The notes: generated from the letters alone by a model not told the origin. A stretch of 46,690 nt of DNA from Serratia proteamaculans (GCF_008830365.1 NZ_WBKI01000012.1:1-46690); one strand, 5' to 3'; counted from the first letter of the stretch, positions 7,824 to 21,953 are shown. A program made the numbers and translations.

Positions 7824-9008
7824 ATGAGAAAAATAGAAAACTTTCACCTGTTGGTGATGCTTACCCTGTTAGTGGCAGTCGGTCAGATGGCACAAACCAT
7901 TTATGTTCCCGTTGTCGCTGATATCGCTAAAGATTTCTCGGTACGTTCCGGTGCGGTGCAGCGCGTGATGGCGGCCTATCTGATGACCTATGGTTTCTCG
8001 CAGCTGATTTACGGCCCGCTGTCAGACCGTATTGGCCGCCGCCCGGTGATTCTGGCCGGGATGATGATTTTCATGATCGGCGCTCTGGGTGCGCTATTGT
8101 CCAATAACCTGACGATGCTGGTTGCCGCCAGTGCCATTCAGGGGATGGGGACCGGCGTGGCGGGGGTGATGGCGCGAACCATGCCGCGTGACCTGTATGC
8201 CGGTACCTCGCTGCGTTATGCCAACAGCCTGCTTAACATGGGGATTCTGGTTAGCCCGTTGTTGGCGCCGATCATCGGCGGAGCATTGGCGATGGTATTT
8301 GGCTGGCGTGCCTGCTATGCCTTCCTGTTGGTACTCTGTGCCGGTGTGGCTTTCGCCATGTTCCGCTGGCTACCGGAAACTCGCCCGCAGCAGACCGAGA
8401 AACGACGAATGCTGGCAAGCTTCCGCAAGCTGTTGGCCGACGGGACCTTCAGTTGCTATCTGGTGATGCTGATTGGCGCTTTGGCGGGGATCGCGGTCTT
8501 TGAAGCCAGCTGTGGCGTGCTGATGGGCGGCGTGCTGGGTCTGAGCGGTCTGACCGTCAGTATCCTGTTTATTCTGCCAATTCCGGCGGCGTTTTTTGGG
8601 GCCTGGTATGCCGGTCGTGACGGTAAAACCTTCCACAGCCTGGTGTGGCATTCGGTGATCAGTTGTCTGCTGGCGGGTTTGATGATGTGGATCCCAGGGT
8701 GGTTTGGCGTGATGAACATCTGGACGCTGATTGTACCTGCGGCGTTGTTCTTCTTCGGAGCCGGTATGATGTTTCCGCTGGCGACCACCGGGGCGATGGA
8801 GCCATTCCCCTATCTGGCTGGTGCAGCTGGCGCGTTGGTCGGGGGCATGCAGAATATGGGCTCTGGCCTGGCGACCTGGCTTTCCGCCATGTTGCCGCAG
8901 ACCGGGCAATTCAGCCTTGGCTTGCTGATGTTTGCCATGGCGCTACTGATTCTGCTGTGCTGGTGGCCGTTGTCCCACCGGATGCAGCATCAGGGACATA
9001 CCGTATAA
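7824..9008 (+). CDS. emrD: Multidrug efflux MFS transporter EmrD
   Basis: This 394-residue inner-membrane drug:H+ antiporter of the major facilitator superfamily has 12 predicted hydrophobic segments. It shows the MFS motif A between helices two and three (GPLSDRIGRRPVIL) and the motif C-like GMGTGVAGVMARTMPRDLY. Long stretches (LLVAVGQMAQTIY, SLLNMGILVSPLLAPIIGG, MWIPGWFGVMN) are those of E. coli EmrD, which exports hydrophobic uncouplers and quaternary amines. In E. coli emrD is far from glpX. Here it sits between the SufR-like regulator (divergent) and glpX (convergent). Confidence 0.95.
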   Translation: MRKIENFHLLVMLTLLVAVGQMAQTIYVPVVADIAKDFSVRSGAVQRVMAAYLMTYGFSQLIYGPLSDRIGRRPVILAGMMIFMIGALGALLSNNLTMLVAASAIQGMGTGVAGVMARTMPRDLYAGTSLRYANSLLNMGILVSPLLAPIIGGALAMVFGWRACYAFLLVLCAGVAFAMFRWLPETRPQQTEKRRMLASFRKLLADGTFSCYLVMLIGALAGIAVFEASCGVLMGGVLGLSGLTVSILFILPIPAAFFGAWYAGRDGKTFHSLVWHSVISCLLAGLMMWIPGWFGVMNIWTLIVPAALFFFGAGMMFPLATTGAMEPFPYLAGAAGALVGGMQNMGSGLATWLSAMLPQTGQFSLGLLMFAMALLILLCWWPLSHRMQHQGHTV

Positions 9009-9012
9009 AACG

Positions 9013-9038
9013 AACAGGGCGCCTTCGGCGCCCTGTTT
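9013..9038. terminator. Bidirectional terminator between emrD and glpX
   Basis: AACAGGGCGCC and GGCGCCCTGTT surround a TTC loop. T-rich and A-rich flanks are short, so efficiency is uncertain, but the position between converging genes supports the call. Confidence 0.8.
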
Positions 9039-9040
9039 AA

Positions 9041-10051
9041 TTACAGCAGAAACTCGTGCAGCGCCGGGTCTTTACGATCCAGATAATGGGTCGAGCGGAT
9101 GCGGCGGATAGTGCGTGACTTACCGCGGATCAACAGCGTTTCTGTGGTGGCCATATTGCCCTGGCGGCTAATACCCTCCAACAAATCGCCCTTGGTGATG
9201 CCGGTAGCGGAGAAAATCACGTTGTCGTTGCGCGCCATGTCATCCAGCAGCAGCACCTTGCCAGCTTCAATCCCCATCTCTTTACAGCGTGCCAGCTCTT
9301 CTTCGCCGATGCGACGATTCTCGGCGCTGTCGCCTTTGACCTGATGACGCGGCAGCAGGCGTGCCTGCATATCACCGTCCAGTGCGCGGATCACCGCGGC
9401 AGAAATTACCCCTTCCGGCGCGCCGCCGATACCGTACATCACGTCGACTTCACTGTCTGGCATGCAACTCAGGATTGAGGCCGCCACGTCGCCGTCGGGG
9501 ATAGCGAACACTCGCACCCCGAGCTGCTGCATCTGGGCAATAACGCCATCGTGACGCGGTTTGGCCAGGATCACCACCGTCAGTTGACTCAGTGGCTTTC
9601 CCAGGCAGACCGCGACGTTGTTCAGGTTCTCAGCCAGCGGCAGGTTAAGATCGATAGCACCGCGCGCTGCCGGGCCCACCACCAGTTTTTCCATATACAT
9701 GTCAGGGGCGTGCAGGAAGGTGCCGCGATCGCCCACCGCCAGCACTGCCAACGCATTGGGCTGGCCCATGGCGGTCATGCGGGTGCCTTCGATGGGATCG
9801 ACGGCGATATCCACCGCGTCGCCCTGGCCGCTGCCGACCTGCTCGCCGATATACAGCATCGGCGCTTCATCAATTTCGCCTTCGCCGATCACGATGCGGC
9901 CGTCGATATCCACTTTATTGAGCATAATGCGCATTGCGTTGACTGCAGCGCCGTCGGCGGCGTTCTTATCGCCGCGTCCCAGCCATTTATAGCCTGCCAG
10001 CGCAGCGGCTTCGGTAACGCGGGAAAATTCGATGGCTAATTCACGTTTCAT
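9041..10051 (-). CDS. glpX: Class II fructose-1,6-bisphosphatase
   Basis: It hydrolyses fructose 1,6-bisphosphate to fructose 6-phosphate for gluconeogenesis from glycerol. The 336-residue protein shows the metal-binding DGRIVIGEGEIDEAPMLY region, the VDPIEGTRM loop and the GIGGAPEGVISAA segment of the GlpX family, in normal order and length. It is the distal gene of glpFKX. An intrinsic terminator lies in the 130-bp gap after glpK, so it depends on readthrough or on its own promoter in the remaining 75 bp. Confidence 0.97.
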   Translation of the reverse strand: MKRELAIEFSRVTEAAALAGYKWLGRGDKNAADGAAVNAMRIMLNKVDIDGRIVIGEGEIDEAPMLYIGEQVGSGQGDAVDIAVDPIEGTRMTAMGQPNALAVLAVGDRGTFLHAPDMYMEKLVVGPAARGAIDLNLPLAENLNNVAVCLGKPLSQLTVVILAKPRHDGVIAQMQQLGVRVFAIPDGDVAASILSCMPDSEVDVMYGIGGAPEGVISAAVIRALDGDMQARLLPRHQVKGDSAENRRIGEEELARCKEMGIEAGKVLLLDDMARNDNVIFSATGITKGDLLEGISRQGNMATTETLLIRGKSRTIRRIRSTHYLDRKDPALHEFLL

Positions 10052-10125
10052 GGCAAAACCTGTCTGTGAGAAAGGAAGAAAATATCGGCAAAGTTTATCA
10101 CAGCACGCGGCGGCGGGGGCGGGGC

Positions 10126-10155
10126 AAAAAAATGCGCCGCCCGGAGGCAGCGCAT
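10126..10155 (-). terminator. Intrinsic terminator between glpK and glpX
   Basis: Read on the minus strand, ATGCGCTGCC and GGCGGCGCAT (one G-T wobble) surround a TCCG loop and are followed by a T run. It lies inside the presumed glpFKX operon. Confidence 0.85.
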
Positions 10156-10181
10156 GATGGGGTTAACCAGGCAAATAAGTG

Positions 10182-12579
<2,398 letters not shown>

Positions 12580-12698
12580 AATGTTGTTGTCCTGCAAAAC
12601 GGCGGTTGTGGGTTTATAGGCTCAGGGTGTGCATCAACCCGGCCTATGGGTACAGTTTTTTTCATCTCGTCCAATTATTAATTGAGGACGTGATGTAA

Positions 12699-12718
12699 AT
12701 TTATCGTTAACGAACATA
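12699..12718. promoter_or_regulatory. GlpR operator-like site upstream of glpF
   Basis: The right half ACGAACATA and the central TCG-TAACGA match the GlpR consensus (TATGTTCGATAACGAACATA) at about 16 of 20 positions; the left half is degenerate. It lies about 120 bp before glpF. Confidence 0.6.
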
Positions 12719-12743
12719 AACGAGAAATAGCGAAATCAAAATG

Positions 12744-12759
12744 TGTGTGCTGAGTCATA
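12744..12759. promoter_or_regulatory. CRP-like site upstream of glpF
   Basis: TGTGT-N6-TCATA matches TGTGA-N6-TCACA at eight of ten positions. CRP activation of glpFKX is established in E. coli. This site is a prediction. Confidence 0.45.
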
Positions 12760-13118
12760 AAATTGAGCGAATTCGCGTCGTTTTGTGTTCTTTCTGCGCC
12801 ATAAAACTGTGATCTGACCAGTGTTCCAGCCACCGTTCGTTAACAAATCAATTTACGCTCCCTGAGTATTTTCAGTTTTTGCTGATGGTGGCGGCAGGAA
12901 AATTGCAACAGACTGCGCGTTGAGCCGGATGTTGCTAGACAGTCGGGGACAGGCTACTTACAATCGTTTTTATCGAAAGAAGCGTTTTATCGAGACAGGC
13001 GCGTTATTTTCAATAAAAGCGTGTGTCACTTGGCGCGATGCATATTCGCAGCAGTTGCAACCTGAGTTGCGGCCGTTACCTATAGATGTACGCCTTGCTA
13101 TCATGAGGGGACTGAAGA

Positions 13119-13358
13119 ATGTCATTTGAAGTATTTGAGAAATTGGAATCAAAAGTTCAGCAGGCGATCGATACCATCACCCTGCTGCAGATGGAAATTG
13201 AAGAGCTGAAAGACAAAAACAACACTCTTTCACAGGAAGTTCAGGCTGCCTCCGGCAACCACGAATCGCTGGTACGTGAGAACCAGCAACTGAAAGAAGA
13301 GCAGCACGTATGGCAAGACCGCCTGCGTGCGCTGTTGGGCAAAATGGAAGAAGTCTGA
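13119..13358 (+). CDS. zapB: Cell division protein ZapB
   Basis: A 79-residue, almost wholly coiled-coil cytoplasmic protein (heptads from residue 5 to 70) that joins ZapA to MatP at the Z-ring and stabilises it. The opening [19 protein letters not shown] and the Glu/Gln-rich middle are those of E. coli ZapB. A strong ribosome binding site (GAGGGGA) is eight bases upstream. It is divergent from glpF and convergent with rraA, as in E. coli. Confidence 0.96.
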   Translation: MSFEVFEKLESKVQQAIDTITLLQMEIEELKDKNNTLSQEVQAASGNHESLVRENQQLKEEQHVWQDRLRALLGKMEEV

Positions 13359-13376
13359 TTCCGGATTGCACGATCG

Positions 13377-13402
13377 AAAAGGGCGCCCAAGGCGCCCTTT
13401 TT
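13377..13402. terminator. Bidirectional terminator between zapB and rraA
   Basis: GGGCGCC-CAA-GGCGCCC has AAAA on one side and TTTTT on the other, and serves both convergent genes. Confidence 0.9.
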
Positions 13403-13414
13403 CATATCTGAAGA

Positions 13415-13906
<492 letters not shown>

Positions 13907-13980
13907 TTACGTCTGTTTGCCGCTGGAATAACCAGTATATCCCTTTATTCGCCCTGTTGGCAAAATCATCAGTTCGATGG

Positions 13981-14898
13981 CTAACTGAGCACCACGCCAA
14001 TAGCGAACAACACATTGGCCAGCAACGCGGCCTTAACCATATGTTCCAGCATAGGTCGCATGCCGGCAGGGGTCGGATCGCGCAACACGCGCAAGCCATG
14101 GCGGACCAGCAACGGGATGGCCAAGACAAACAGCCAGCCCCACAGGCTATGCAGGTTAAGCAGCGTGAACAGCGTAAAGCACGCCACCGCACCTATCAGC
14201 AGCAACACGTGGTAATAACGTGCCTTCTGCGGCCCAAGTCGGACTGCCAGGGTATTCTTGCCGTTGGCACGGTCGCTTTCGATATCGCGCAGATTATTGA
14301 TATTGAGCACGGCAGCGGCCAGCAGGCCGCAGGCGGTGGCCGGCAGCATCACGATGCTGTCAAAGGTGTGGGTTTGCAGGTAGAAGGTGCCTGCCACGCT
14401 TAGCCAGCCGAAAAATACCAGTACCGAAATATCGCCCAGACCTAAATAACCATAGGGTTTGTTGCCCACGGTATAGGTAATGGCGGCGACGATAGAAAGC
14501 CCGCCGAGCACCAGGAAACCCACCACGTCGCTGGGTTGTTCACAGGCCACGGCGATCAGTGAACAGCCTGCCAGAGTGATCAACACCACCGTCACTATCA
14601 GCGCGCGTTTCATCTGCGCCTGGGTGATCATGCCTTTTTGCATGCCACGTAGCGGCCCGATACGGTCTTCTTTGTCGCTGCCTTTTACCGCATCGCCATA
14701 GTCGTTCGCCAGGTTGGAGAGAATTTGCAGCAGGCCGGCCGTCAGCAGTGCCAGCAGTGCCACGCCAGGCTTCAGGCTACCTTGCCAGGCGGCAATGGCA
14801 GAACCGACGACGATCGAGGCAAAGGCCAGCGGCAGGGTGCGCGGTCGTAAACTTTCAAGCCAGGCTCTGGCCGGGGAGGTGGTAGTTGATGAGCTCAT
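13981..14898 (-). CDS. menA: 1,4-dihydroxy-2-naphthoate polyprenyltransferase
   Basis: This inner-membrane UbiA-family enzyme attaches a polyprenyl chain to DHNA to give demethylmenaquinone. The first Asp-rich motif NDYGDAVKGSD and the second NLRDIESDRANGK, both needed to bind the Mg-diphosphate, are intact, and eight to nine hydrophobic segments are visible in 305 residues. It lies downstream of hslVU on the same strand, behind a strong hairpin, so it probably has its own promoter. Confidence 0.96.
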   Translation of the reverse strand: MSSSTTTSPARAWLESLRPRTLPLAFASIVVGSAIAAWQGSLKPGVALLALLTAGLLQILSNLANDYGDAVKGSDKEDRIGPLRGMQKGMITQAQMKRALIVTVVLITLAGCSLIAVACEQPSDVVGFLVLGGLSIVAAITYTVGNKPYGYLGLGDISVLVFFGWLSVAGTFYLQTHTFDSIVMLPATACGLLAAAVLNINNLRDIESDRANGKNTLAVRLGPQKARYYHVLLLIGAVACFTLFTLLNLHSLWGWLFVLAIPLLVRHGLRVLRDPTPAGMRPMLEHMVKAALLANVLFAIGVVLS

Positions 14899-14929
14899 TT
14901 TTCGCTTCAGAGTTAGTGGCTGCGTCCGT

Positions 14930-14964
14930 TAGAAATAATTGTGGGAGGCATAATGCCTCCCACA
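14930..14964 (-). terminator. Terminator of hslVU ahead of menA
   Basis: A perfect 11-bp stem TGTGGGAGGCA/TGCCTCCCACA with a three-base loop is followed on the minus strand by ATTATTTCT, a weak T-rich tract. Confidence 0.75.
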
Positions 14965-14991
14965 GATGACTGACTGGACATGATTGAGCGA

Positions 14992-16326
14992 TTATAGGAT
15001 AAAACGACTCAAATCTTCATCCGCTACCAGTTCATCCAGATGATTACGTACGTAATCCGCATCAATTGTAATGGATTGACCGTTAATTTCACTCGCATCG
15101 TAGGAAATATCTTCCATCAGACGCTCAAGCACGGTGTGCAAACGACGTGCGCCGATGTTTTCGGTGCTTTCGTTAACCTGCCATGCGGCTTCAGCGATAC
15201 GGCGGATACCTTCGGCGGTGAACTCAATATTGACGCCTTCGGTGCCCATTAGCGCTTTATACTGCTCGGTCAGCGAAGCGCTTGGTTCGGTCAGAATACG
15301 CTCGAAATCTTCGGTGGTCAGCGCCTGCAACTCAACGCGGATCGGCAAGCGGCCCTGCAGCTCAGGGATCAAGTCTGACGGGCTGGCGGTCTGGAATGCG
15401 CCGGAAGCGATAAACAGAATGTGATCGGTTTTCACCATGCCGTGCTTGGTGGAAACGGTACAGCCTTCCACCAGCGGCAGCAGGTCGCGCTGCACGCCTT
15501 CGCGAGACACGTCCGGGCCGGAGCTTTGGCCGCCACGCTTACAGATTTTGTCGATCTCGTCGATAAACACGATGCCGTGCTGCTCAACCGCTTCGATCGC
15601 CTGTTCTTTCAGCTCTTCCGGGTTCACCAGCTTGGCCGCTTCTTCTTCCACCAGCAGTTTGAAGGCTTCTTTGATCTTCAGCTTGCGTGGTTTCTGCTTC
15701 TGGCCGCCGAGGTTCTGGAACATCGACTGCAGCTGGTTGGTCATCTCTTCCATGCCAGGAGGTGCCATGATTTCTACGCCCATCGGCGCAGCAGCCAGAT
15801 CGATCTCGATTTCTTTGTCGTCCAACTGGCCTTCACGCAGTTTCTTGCGGAATGCCTGGCGTGCCGCGGACGGCTCCTGATGCTCTTCCGCTTGGCCCCA
15901 GTTGTTCTTGGCCGGAGGCAGCAGTGCGTCAAGGATGCGCTCTTCTGCCAGCTCTTCGGCGCGGGTACGGTTCTTGTCGATGGACTGCAGACGCACCATT
16001 TTGATCGCGGCATCGGTCAGATCGCGGATGATAGAATCCACTTCTTTCCCTACGTAGCCTACTTCGGTGAATTTGGTGGCTTCAACCTTGATGAACGGCG
16101 CATTGGCCAGTTTTGCCAGGCGACGGGCGATTTCGGTTTTACCGACACCGGTCGGGCCGATCATCAGAATGTTCTTTGGCGTGACTTCATGACGCAGCAT
16201 CTCGTTGAGCTGCATCCGGCGCCAGCGGTTACGCAGGGCAATGGCAACGGCACGTTTGGCTTTGTTCTGGCCAATGATGTAGCTGTCCAGTTCGCTGACG
16301 ATCTCGCGCGGGGTCATTTCAGACAT
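14992..16326 (-). CDS. hslU: HslU, ATPase subunit of the HslUV protease
   Basis: This AAA+ unfoldase feeds substrates to the HslV peptidase. The 444-residue protein has Walker A GPTGVGKT (residues 57-64), Walker B VFIDEIDK near residue 255, the GYVGKE pore motif near residue 90, an intermediate I-domain, and the C-terminal LSRFIL tail that docks into HslV. It starts 12 bp after hslV on the same strand, forming the hslVU operon driven by a heat-shock type promoter. Confidence 0.98.
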   Translation of the reverse strand: MSEMTPREIVSELDSYIIGQNKAKRAVAIALRNRWRRMQLNEMLRHEVTPKNILMIGPTGVGKTEIARRLAKLANAPFIKVEATKFTEVGYVGKEVDSIIRDLTDAAIKMVRLQSIDKNRTRAEELAEERILDALLPPAKNNWGQAEEHQEPSAARQAFRKKLREGQLDDKEIEIDLAAAPMGVEIMAPPGMEEMTNQLQSMFQNLGGQKQKPRKLKIKEAFKLLVEEEAAKLVNPEELKEQAIEAVEQHGIVFIDEIDKICKRGGQSSGPDVSREGVQRDLLPLVEGCTVSTKHGMVKTDHILFIASGAFQTASPSDLIPELQGRLPIRVELQALTTEDFERILTEPSASLTEQYKALMGTEGVNIEFTAEGIRRIAEAAWQVNESTENIGARRLHTVLERLMEDISYDASEINGQSITIDADYVRNHLDELVADEDLSRFIL

Positions 16327-16338
16327 AGTATTCGATCC

Positions 16339-16869
16339 TTACGCTTTGGAAGGCAATTCTTCAATGGTGTGGAAATGGTTGGTGTAAATACAGATGTCAC
16401 CGGCGATGTTGAGGGACTTATCAACAATTTCGCGGGCGCTCAGCTCTGTATTTTCCAACATCGCGCGGGCGGCTGCCTGGGCGTACGGACCGCCGGAGCC
16501 AATCGCAATCAAATCATTTTCAGGCTGGATCACGTCACCATTACCGGTGATGATCAGCGAGGAGTTTTCATCCGCTACCGCCAGCAGCGCTTCAAGCTTG
16601 CGCAGCATACGGTCGGTACGCCAGTCTTTCGCTAATTCAACGGCCGCTTTCACCAGGTGACCCTGATGCATTTCCAGCTTGCGCTCGAACAGCTCAAACA
16701 GCGTGAAGGCATCCGCGGTACCACCGGCAAAACCGGCAATCACTTTGTCGTTATACAGGCGACGCACTTTCTTCACGTTGCCCTTCATTACCGTATTGCC
16801 CAAGGTGGCCTGGCCATCGCCACCGATCACTACCTGGCCGTTGCGGCGTACGCTTACAATTGTTGTCAC
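16339..16869 (-). CDS. hslV: HslV, peptidase subunit of the HslUV protease
   Basis: A proteasome-beta-like threonine protease. The N-terminus MTTIVSVRR exposes the catalytic Thr after Met removal, and Lys and Gly residues of the GGDGQ and GNVKKVRR segments are in place. At 176 residues it is full length. It is the first gene of hslVU. A sigma-32 type promoter lies about 80 bp upstream and overlaps the end of ftsN. Confidence 0.98.
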
Positions 16870-16948
16870 GAGCAGACCCTCGTTGAAGACGGAAAGAAGC
16901 CCTCGCAGTATCTGCTTGCACAGACACTACGAGGCATATTGAGAGTAT

Positions 16949-16975
16949 AGATGGGGGGGGATTGACGCTTTTCAA
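16949..16975 (-). promoter_or_regulatory. Sigma-32 (heat-shock) promoter of hslVU
   Basis: On the minus strand TTGAAA (16970-16975) and CCCCATCT (16949-16956) are separated by 13 bp, matching the RpoH consensus. The -35 overlaps the ftsN stop codon. The E. coli hslVU promoter has the same elements. Confidence 0.88.
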
Positions 16976-17916
16976 CCCCCAACGGAGAGGGGAATGCAAC
17001 TTGACATGCCTACGCCCTTCAGGCGCGACAGGGTTTTGTCCGCAGCCGCCCGGCTGCTGTAAGGGCCAAGTACCACACGGTTCCAGCCACCGCCGGCGGT
17101 GATACGGCTTTCAATACCCTCAAATGCCAGACGCGCACGCACGGACTCCGCCTGATCGGTTGCGCGGAATGAGCCACACTGCACCATCCACTTCTGCTTC
17201 GACTCAGGTTTGGTTTCCTGCTTGGCCGTTTCCTGTTTCACTTCCGGCTTGGTTTCAGGTTTGACCTCAGGTTTCGGCTGCTTAACCTGCACCGGCGGCG
17301 GTGTCACCGTCTGCGGTTTGGGTTGTGGCTTGGGCTGAGCCGGCTGCTGCACCGGTGCTGTCGTCGCACCGCTGTTAAACGGATTGCGCGGTTGAGCTAC
17401 CTGCGGTTGCTGTACCTGTTGCTGCTGGATCTGCTGCTGTTGCACCTGCTGCTGTTGCTGCAGACGGCTACGGGCGGCGGCCTGTGAAGGGTCGTTATAC
17501 GGCACTTCATTCAGCTGCGTTGGGCGTTGTTGCATATCTGCCTGCATCTGATCCAGCAGTTGGCGTTGTTCTGCGGTCAACTGAGTCTTGGTGTTGGTGG
17601 CGCCGCCGGCCGTAGGTTCGGTCGGGGTTTGCACGCCAATCTGACGATTCTCCAGTTCTTTGATGTAGCGCCAACGCTCTTCCGGCTTCGGCGGCAAGCC
17701 GTTGCCCGGACGACTGCTGTGCACAGGCAGTAGCGGTGCGTCATCCGGCTTGTTGTGCGTTATGAAATAGAGGCCACCGATAAAGATCACCAGAAGTGCG
17801 ACGGCCAGCGCCAACACGGTTTTGGAGACCTTCGGAGAACTGCGTTTTTTACGGCTGGGGGTTTTACGCTTAGCTCCTGCTGCGCGCCCTCGGCTTACAT
17901 AGTCTTTTTGTGCCAC
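16972..17916 (-). CDS. ftsN: Cell division protein FtsN
   Basis: A bitopic inner-membrane protein that triggers septal peptidoglycan synthesis. The 314 residues comprise a short basic cytoplasmic tail (QKDYVSRGRAAGAKRK, which contacts FtsA), one membrane helix (about residues 32-53), a periplasmic region with the activating helices, and a long linker. A C-terminal SPOR domain (WMVQCGSFRATDQAESVRARLAF onward) binds denuded glycan. The linker is unusually rich in Gln (residues about 150-175) and then Pro-Lys-Glu repeats, so its length may vary among strains. The upstream neighbour cytR is on the same strand. Confidence 0.96.
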   Translation of the reverse strand: MAQKDYVSRGRAAGAKRKTPSRKKRSSPKVSKTVLALAVALLVIFIGGLYFITHNKPDDAPLLPVHSSRPGNGLPPKPEERWRYIKELENRQIGVQTPTEPTAGGATNTKTQLTAEQRQLLDQMQADMQQRPTQLNEVPYNDPSQAAARSRLQQQQQVQQQQIQQQQVQQPQVAQPRNPFNSGATTAPVQQPAQPKPQPKPQTVTPPPVQVKQPKPEVKPETKPEVKQETAKQETKPESKQKWMVQCGSFRATDQAESVRARLAFEGIESRITAGGGWNRVVLGPYSSRAAADKTLSRLKGVGMSSCIPLSVGG

Positions 17917-17981
17917 TATTATTCCGCTGTGTCCTGATGAGGGGATAAGTCCGTCATGTTACTGAACCCTAAAATATTTGA

Positions 17982-19010
17982 CTAGCGTTTAGGGGCAGCG
18001 GTGCTGCCTCTGATAATCAATTCACTGTCCAATAGCCGGGAGCCACTTGCCACTGTTTGTCCGTGTAGCTGCTCCAACAGCAACAACATTGCCTGCTGGC
18101 CAATCTGGTAACGTGGTTGAGCCACCGTGGTTAACGGCGGGTCGCAATACTGCGCCAGTTTGATGTCGTCAAAGCCGACGATAGACAGGTCCTGCGGGAC
18201 TCGCAACCCCATCTTTTTCGCCTGCGACAGCACGCCGATCGCCATTACGTCACTGTGGCAGAAGACGGCCGTCGGCGGTTTTGGCTGTGCCATCAACGCC
18301 GCGAGCGCCTGAGCACCCGCTTCGTAGGTGAAATCACCCCGGGTAATATAGCTGCTTTCGACGCTAATGCCATTACGACGTAGCGCCTGAATGTAACCTT
18401 GCAGTCGATAATGGCTGAGCGGCATCTGCTCCGGCCCGGCGACACAGGCGATTTGCTTGTGACCGAGCTGATGCAAATAATGTACGGCTTCGAAGGCGGC
18501 GGTCAGGTTATCGATGTGAACCGTCGGCAGTTCCAGCTCCGGGGCAAACTCGTTGGCCATCACCATCGGCGGCAGATTACGCTGCTCTTCCTTGCTGGCA
18601 TCGAACGGCAAATTGGAACCGAGCAGCAGCATGCCATCGATTTGTTTGGTGATGATCAGATTGACGAAGGTGCGTTCCTGCTGGTTTTGCTGAGCACAAT
18701 CGCCAATTAGCACCAGGTAGCCCTGTTGTGCGGCAGTTTGCTCGATCCCTTGGATCACATCGGCGAAAAACGGATCGCAAATGTCGGGGACGATCACCAG
18801 GATGGTTCGGGATTCGTTACGTTTGATATTGCGGGAGAGGGCATGAGGAGAATAGCCCACGGCCAGCACGGCCTGTTCCACTTTCTGACGCGTCGGCGTT
18901 GACACCTTTTCCGGGTTCATCAGCGCACGCGACACGGTTGCCGTTGAAACGCCCGCCATTTCGGCAACGTCTTTCATGGTTGCCATGGGTAACTCTTTCT
19001 TGTGTTCCAA
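17982..19010 (-). CDS. cytR: Transcriptional repressor CytR
   Basis: A LacI-family repressor that acts with CRP on nucleoside uptake and catabolism genes and responds to cytidine. The N-terminal helix-turn-helix (TMKDVAEMAGVSTATVSRAL) and hinge are followed by a periplasmic-binding-like domain; RNESRTILVIVPDICDPFF and IGDCAQQNQQE are those of E. coli CytR. I keep the TTG start at 19010. It has AGGAG seven bases upstream and gives an N-terminus collinear with E. coli, whereas the first ATG is eight codons later without a good ribosome site. The 289-bp gap to priA carries its promoter region, without a site I can name. Confidence 0.95.
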   Translation of the reverse strand: MEHKKELPMATMKDVAEMAGVSTATVSRALMNPEKVSTPTRQKVEQAVLAVGYSPHALSRNIKRNESRTILVIVPDICDPFFADVIQGIEQTAAQQGYLVLIGDCAQQNQQERTFVNLIITKQIDGMLLLGSNLPFDASKEEQRNLPPMVMANEFAPELELPTVHIDNLTAAFEAVHYLHQLGHKQIACVAGPEQMPLSHYRLQGYIQALRRNGISVESSYITRGDFTYEAGAQALAALMAQPKPPTAVFCHSDVMAIGVLSQAKKMGLRVPQDLSIVGFDDIKLAQYCDPPLTTVAQPRYQIGQQAMLLLLEQLHGQTVASGSRLLDSELIIRGSTAAPKR

Positions 19011-19299
19011 CGCCTTTCTCCTTGCGTTAGCCCCATGCCAACGCGACTACTTCAGTTGCTCACAAATTCTTACCGTGCGGTGGTGTTGTTATCATTTAGC
19101 GCCATCCGCGTTTAAACATTCCGTCACGCTGCTGCAAGAGGTGACAAAATTGCCTTCACAGACATTCTAAACAGAATATGTCCTGCCTTTGTTACCTAAT
19201 TTGCATAAAAAGTGTGACCTGGGAAGGTTTTTTAGCGTTCGCTCGCAATTTCAAGGGTAAACGTTTGCCTGGTAGGAACTGAATCGGACTTTTCTGGGT

Positions 19300-21626
<2,327 letters not shown>

Positions 21627-21692
21627 ATCAACCACGTGTGGTGTCTGGCGAAACAGGGCTGGATAGCGACACGGCCTTAACTGAGGTTTCCC

Positions 21693-21908
21693 ATGAAACA
21701 AGGTATCCACCCAAAATACGAAGAAGTTACTGCTAACTGCTCTTGCGGTAACGTGATCAAAATCCGCTCTACAGTGGGTCACGATCTGAACCTGGACGTT
21801 TGTGGCGAATGTCACCCGTTCTACACTGGCAAGCAGCGTGACGTTGCTACCGGTGGCCGCGTTGACCGCTTCAACAAGCGTTTCAGCGTGCCAGGCGCTA
21901 AGAAATAA
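21693..21908 (+). CDS. rpmE: Ribosomal protein bL31 (zinc-binding form)
   Basis: A 71-residue bridge protein of the 50S/30S subunits. The CxC at CSCGNV and the CGECHPF pair are the zinc ligands that mark the C+ paralogue, which is replaced by a zinc-free form under zinc starvation in many enterobacteria. Length is normal. It is transcribed alone from a structured leader and ends in a strong terminator. Confidence 0.98.
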   Translation: MKQGIHPKYEEVTANCSCGNVIKIRSTVGHDLNLDVCGECHPFYTGKQRDVATGGRVDRFNKRFSVPGAKK

Positions 21909-21928
21909 GATTTCTTATCGTCAGATGA

Positions 21929-21953
21929 AAAAGGCGCCTTCGGCGCCTTTTTT
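21929..21953. terminator. Terminator between rpmE and metJ
   Basis: AAGGCGCC-TTC-GGCGCCTT is followed by a T run on the plus strand and preceded by AAAA for the minus strand. It can serve both converging genes. Confidence 0.9.

Larger units (their letters stand above)
12580..13118. other. glpF-zapB divergent intergenic region (539 bp)
   Basis: It holds the GlpR- and CRP-like sites listed separately, a perfect GCGAATTCGC palindrome at 12767-12776, and AT-rich promoter-like DNA for both directions. A TTG-initiated frame at 12920-13129 overlaps the zapB start and is not credible as a gene. Confidence 0.6.

Noticed and set aside
12920-13129. A 69-codon frame with a TTG start before zapB
   Set aside because: No ribosome site, it overlaps the zapB start, and the composition looks like promoter DNA.
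15421-16635. A 404-codon plus-strand frame opposite hslU and part of hslV
   Set aside because: It spans two confirmed genes on the other strand and has no ribosome site or domain pattern.
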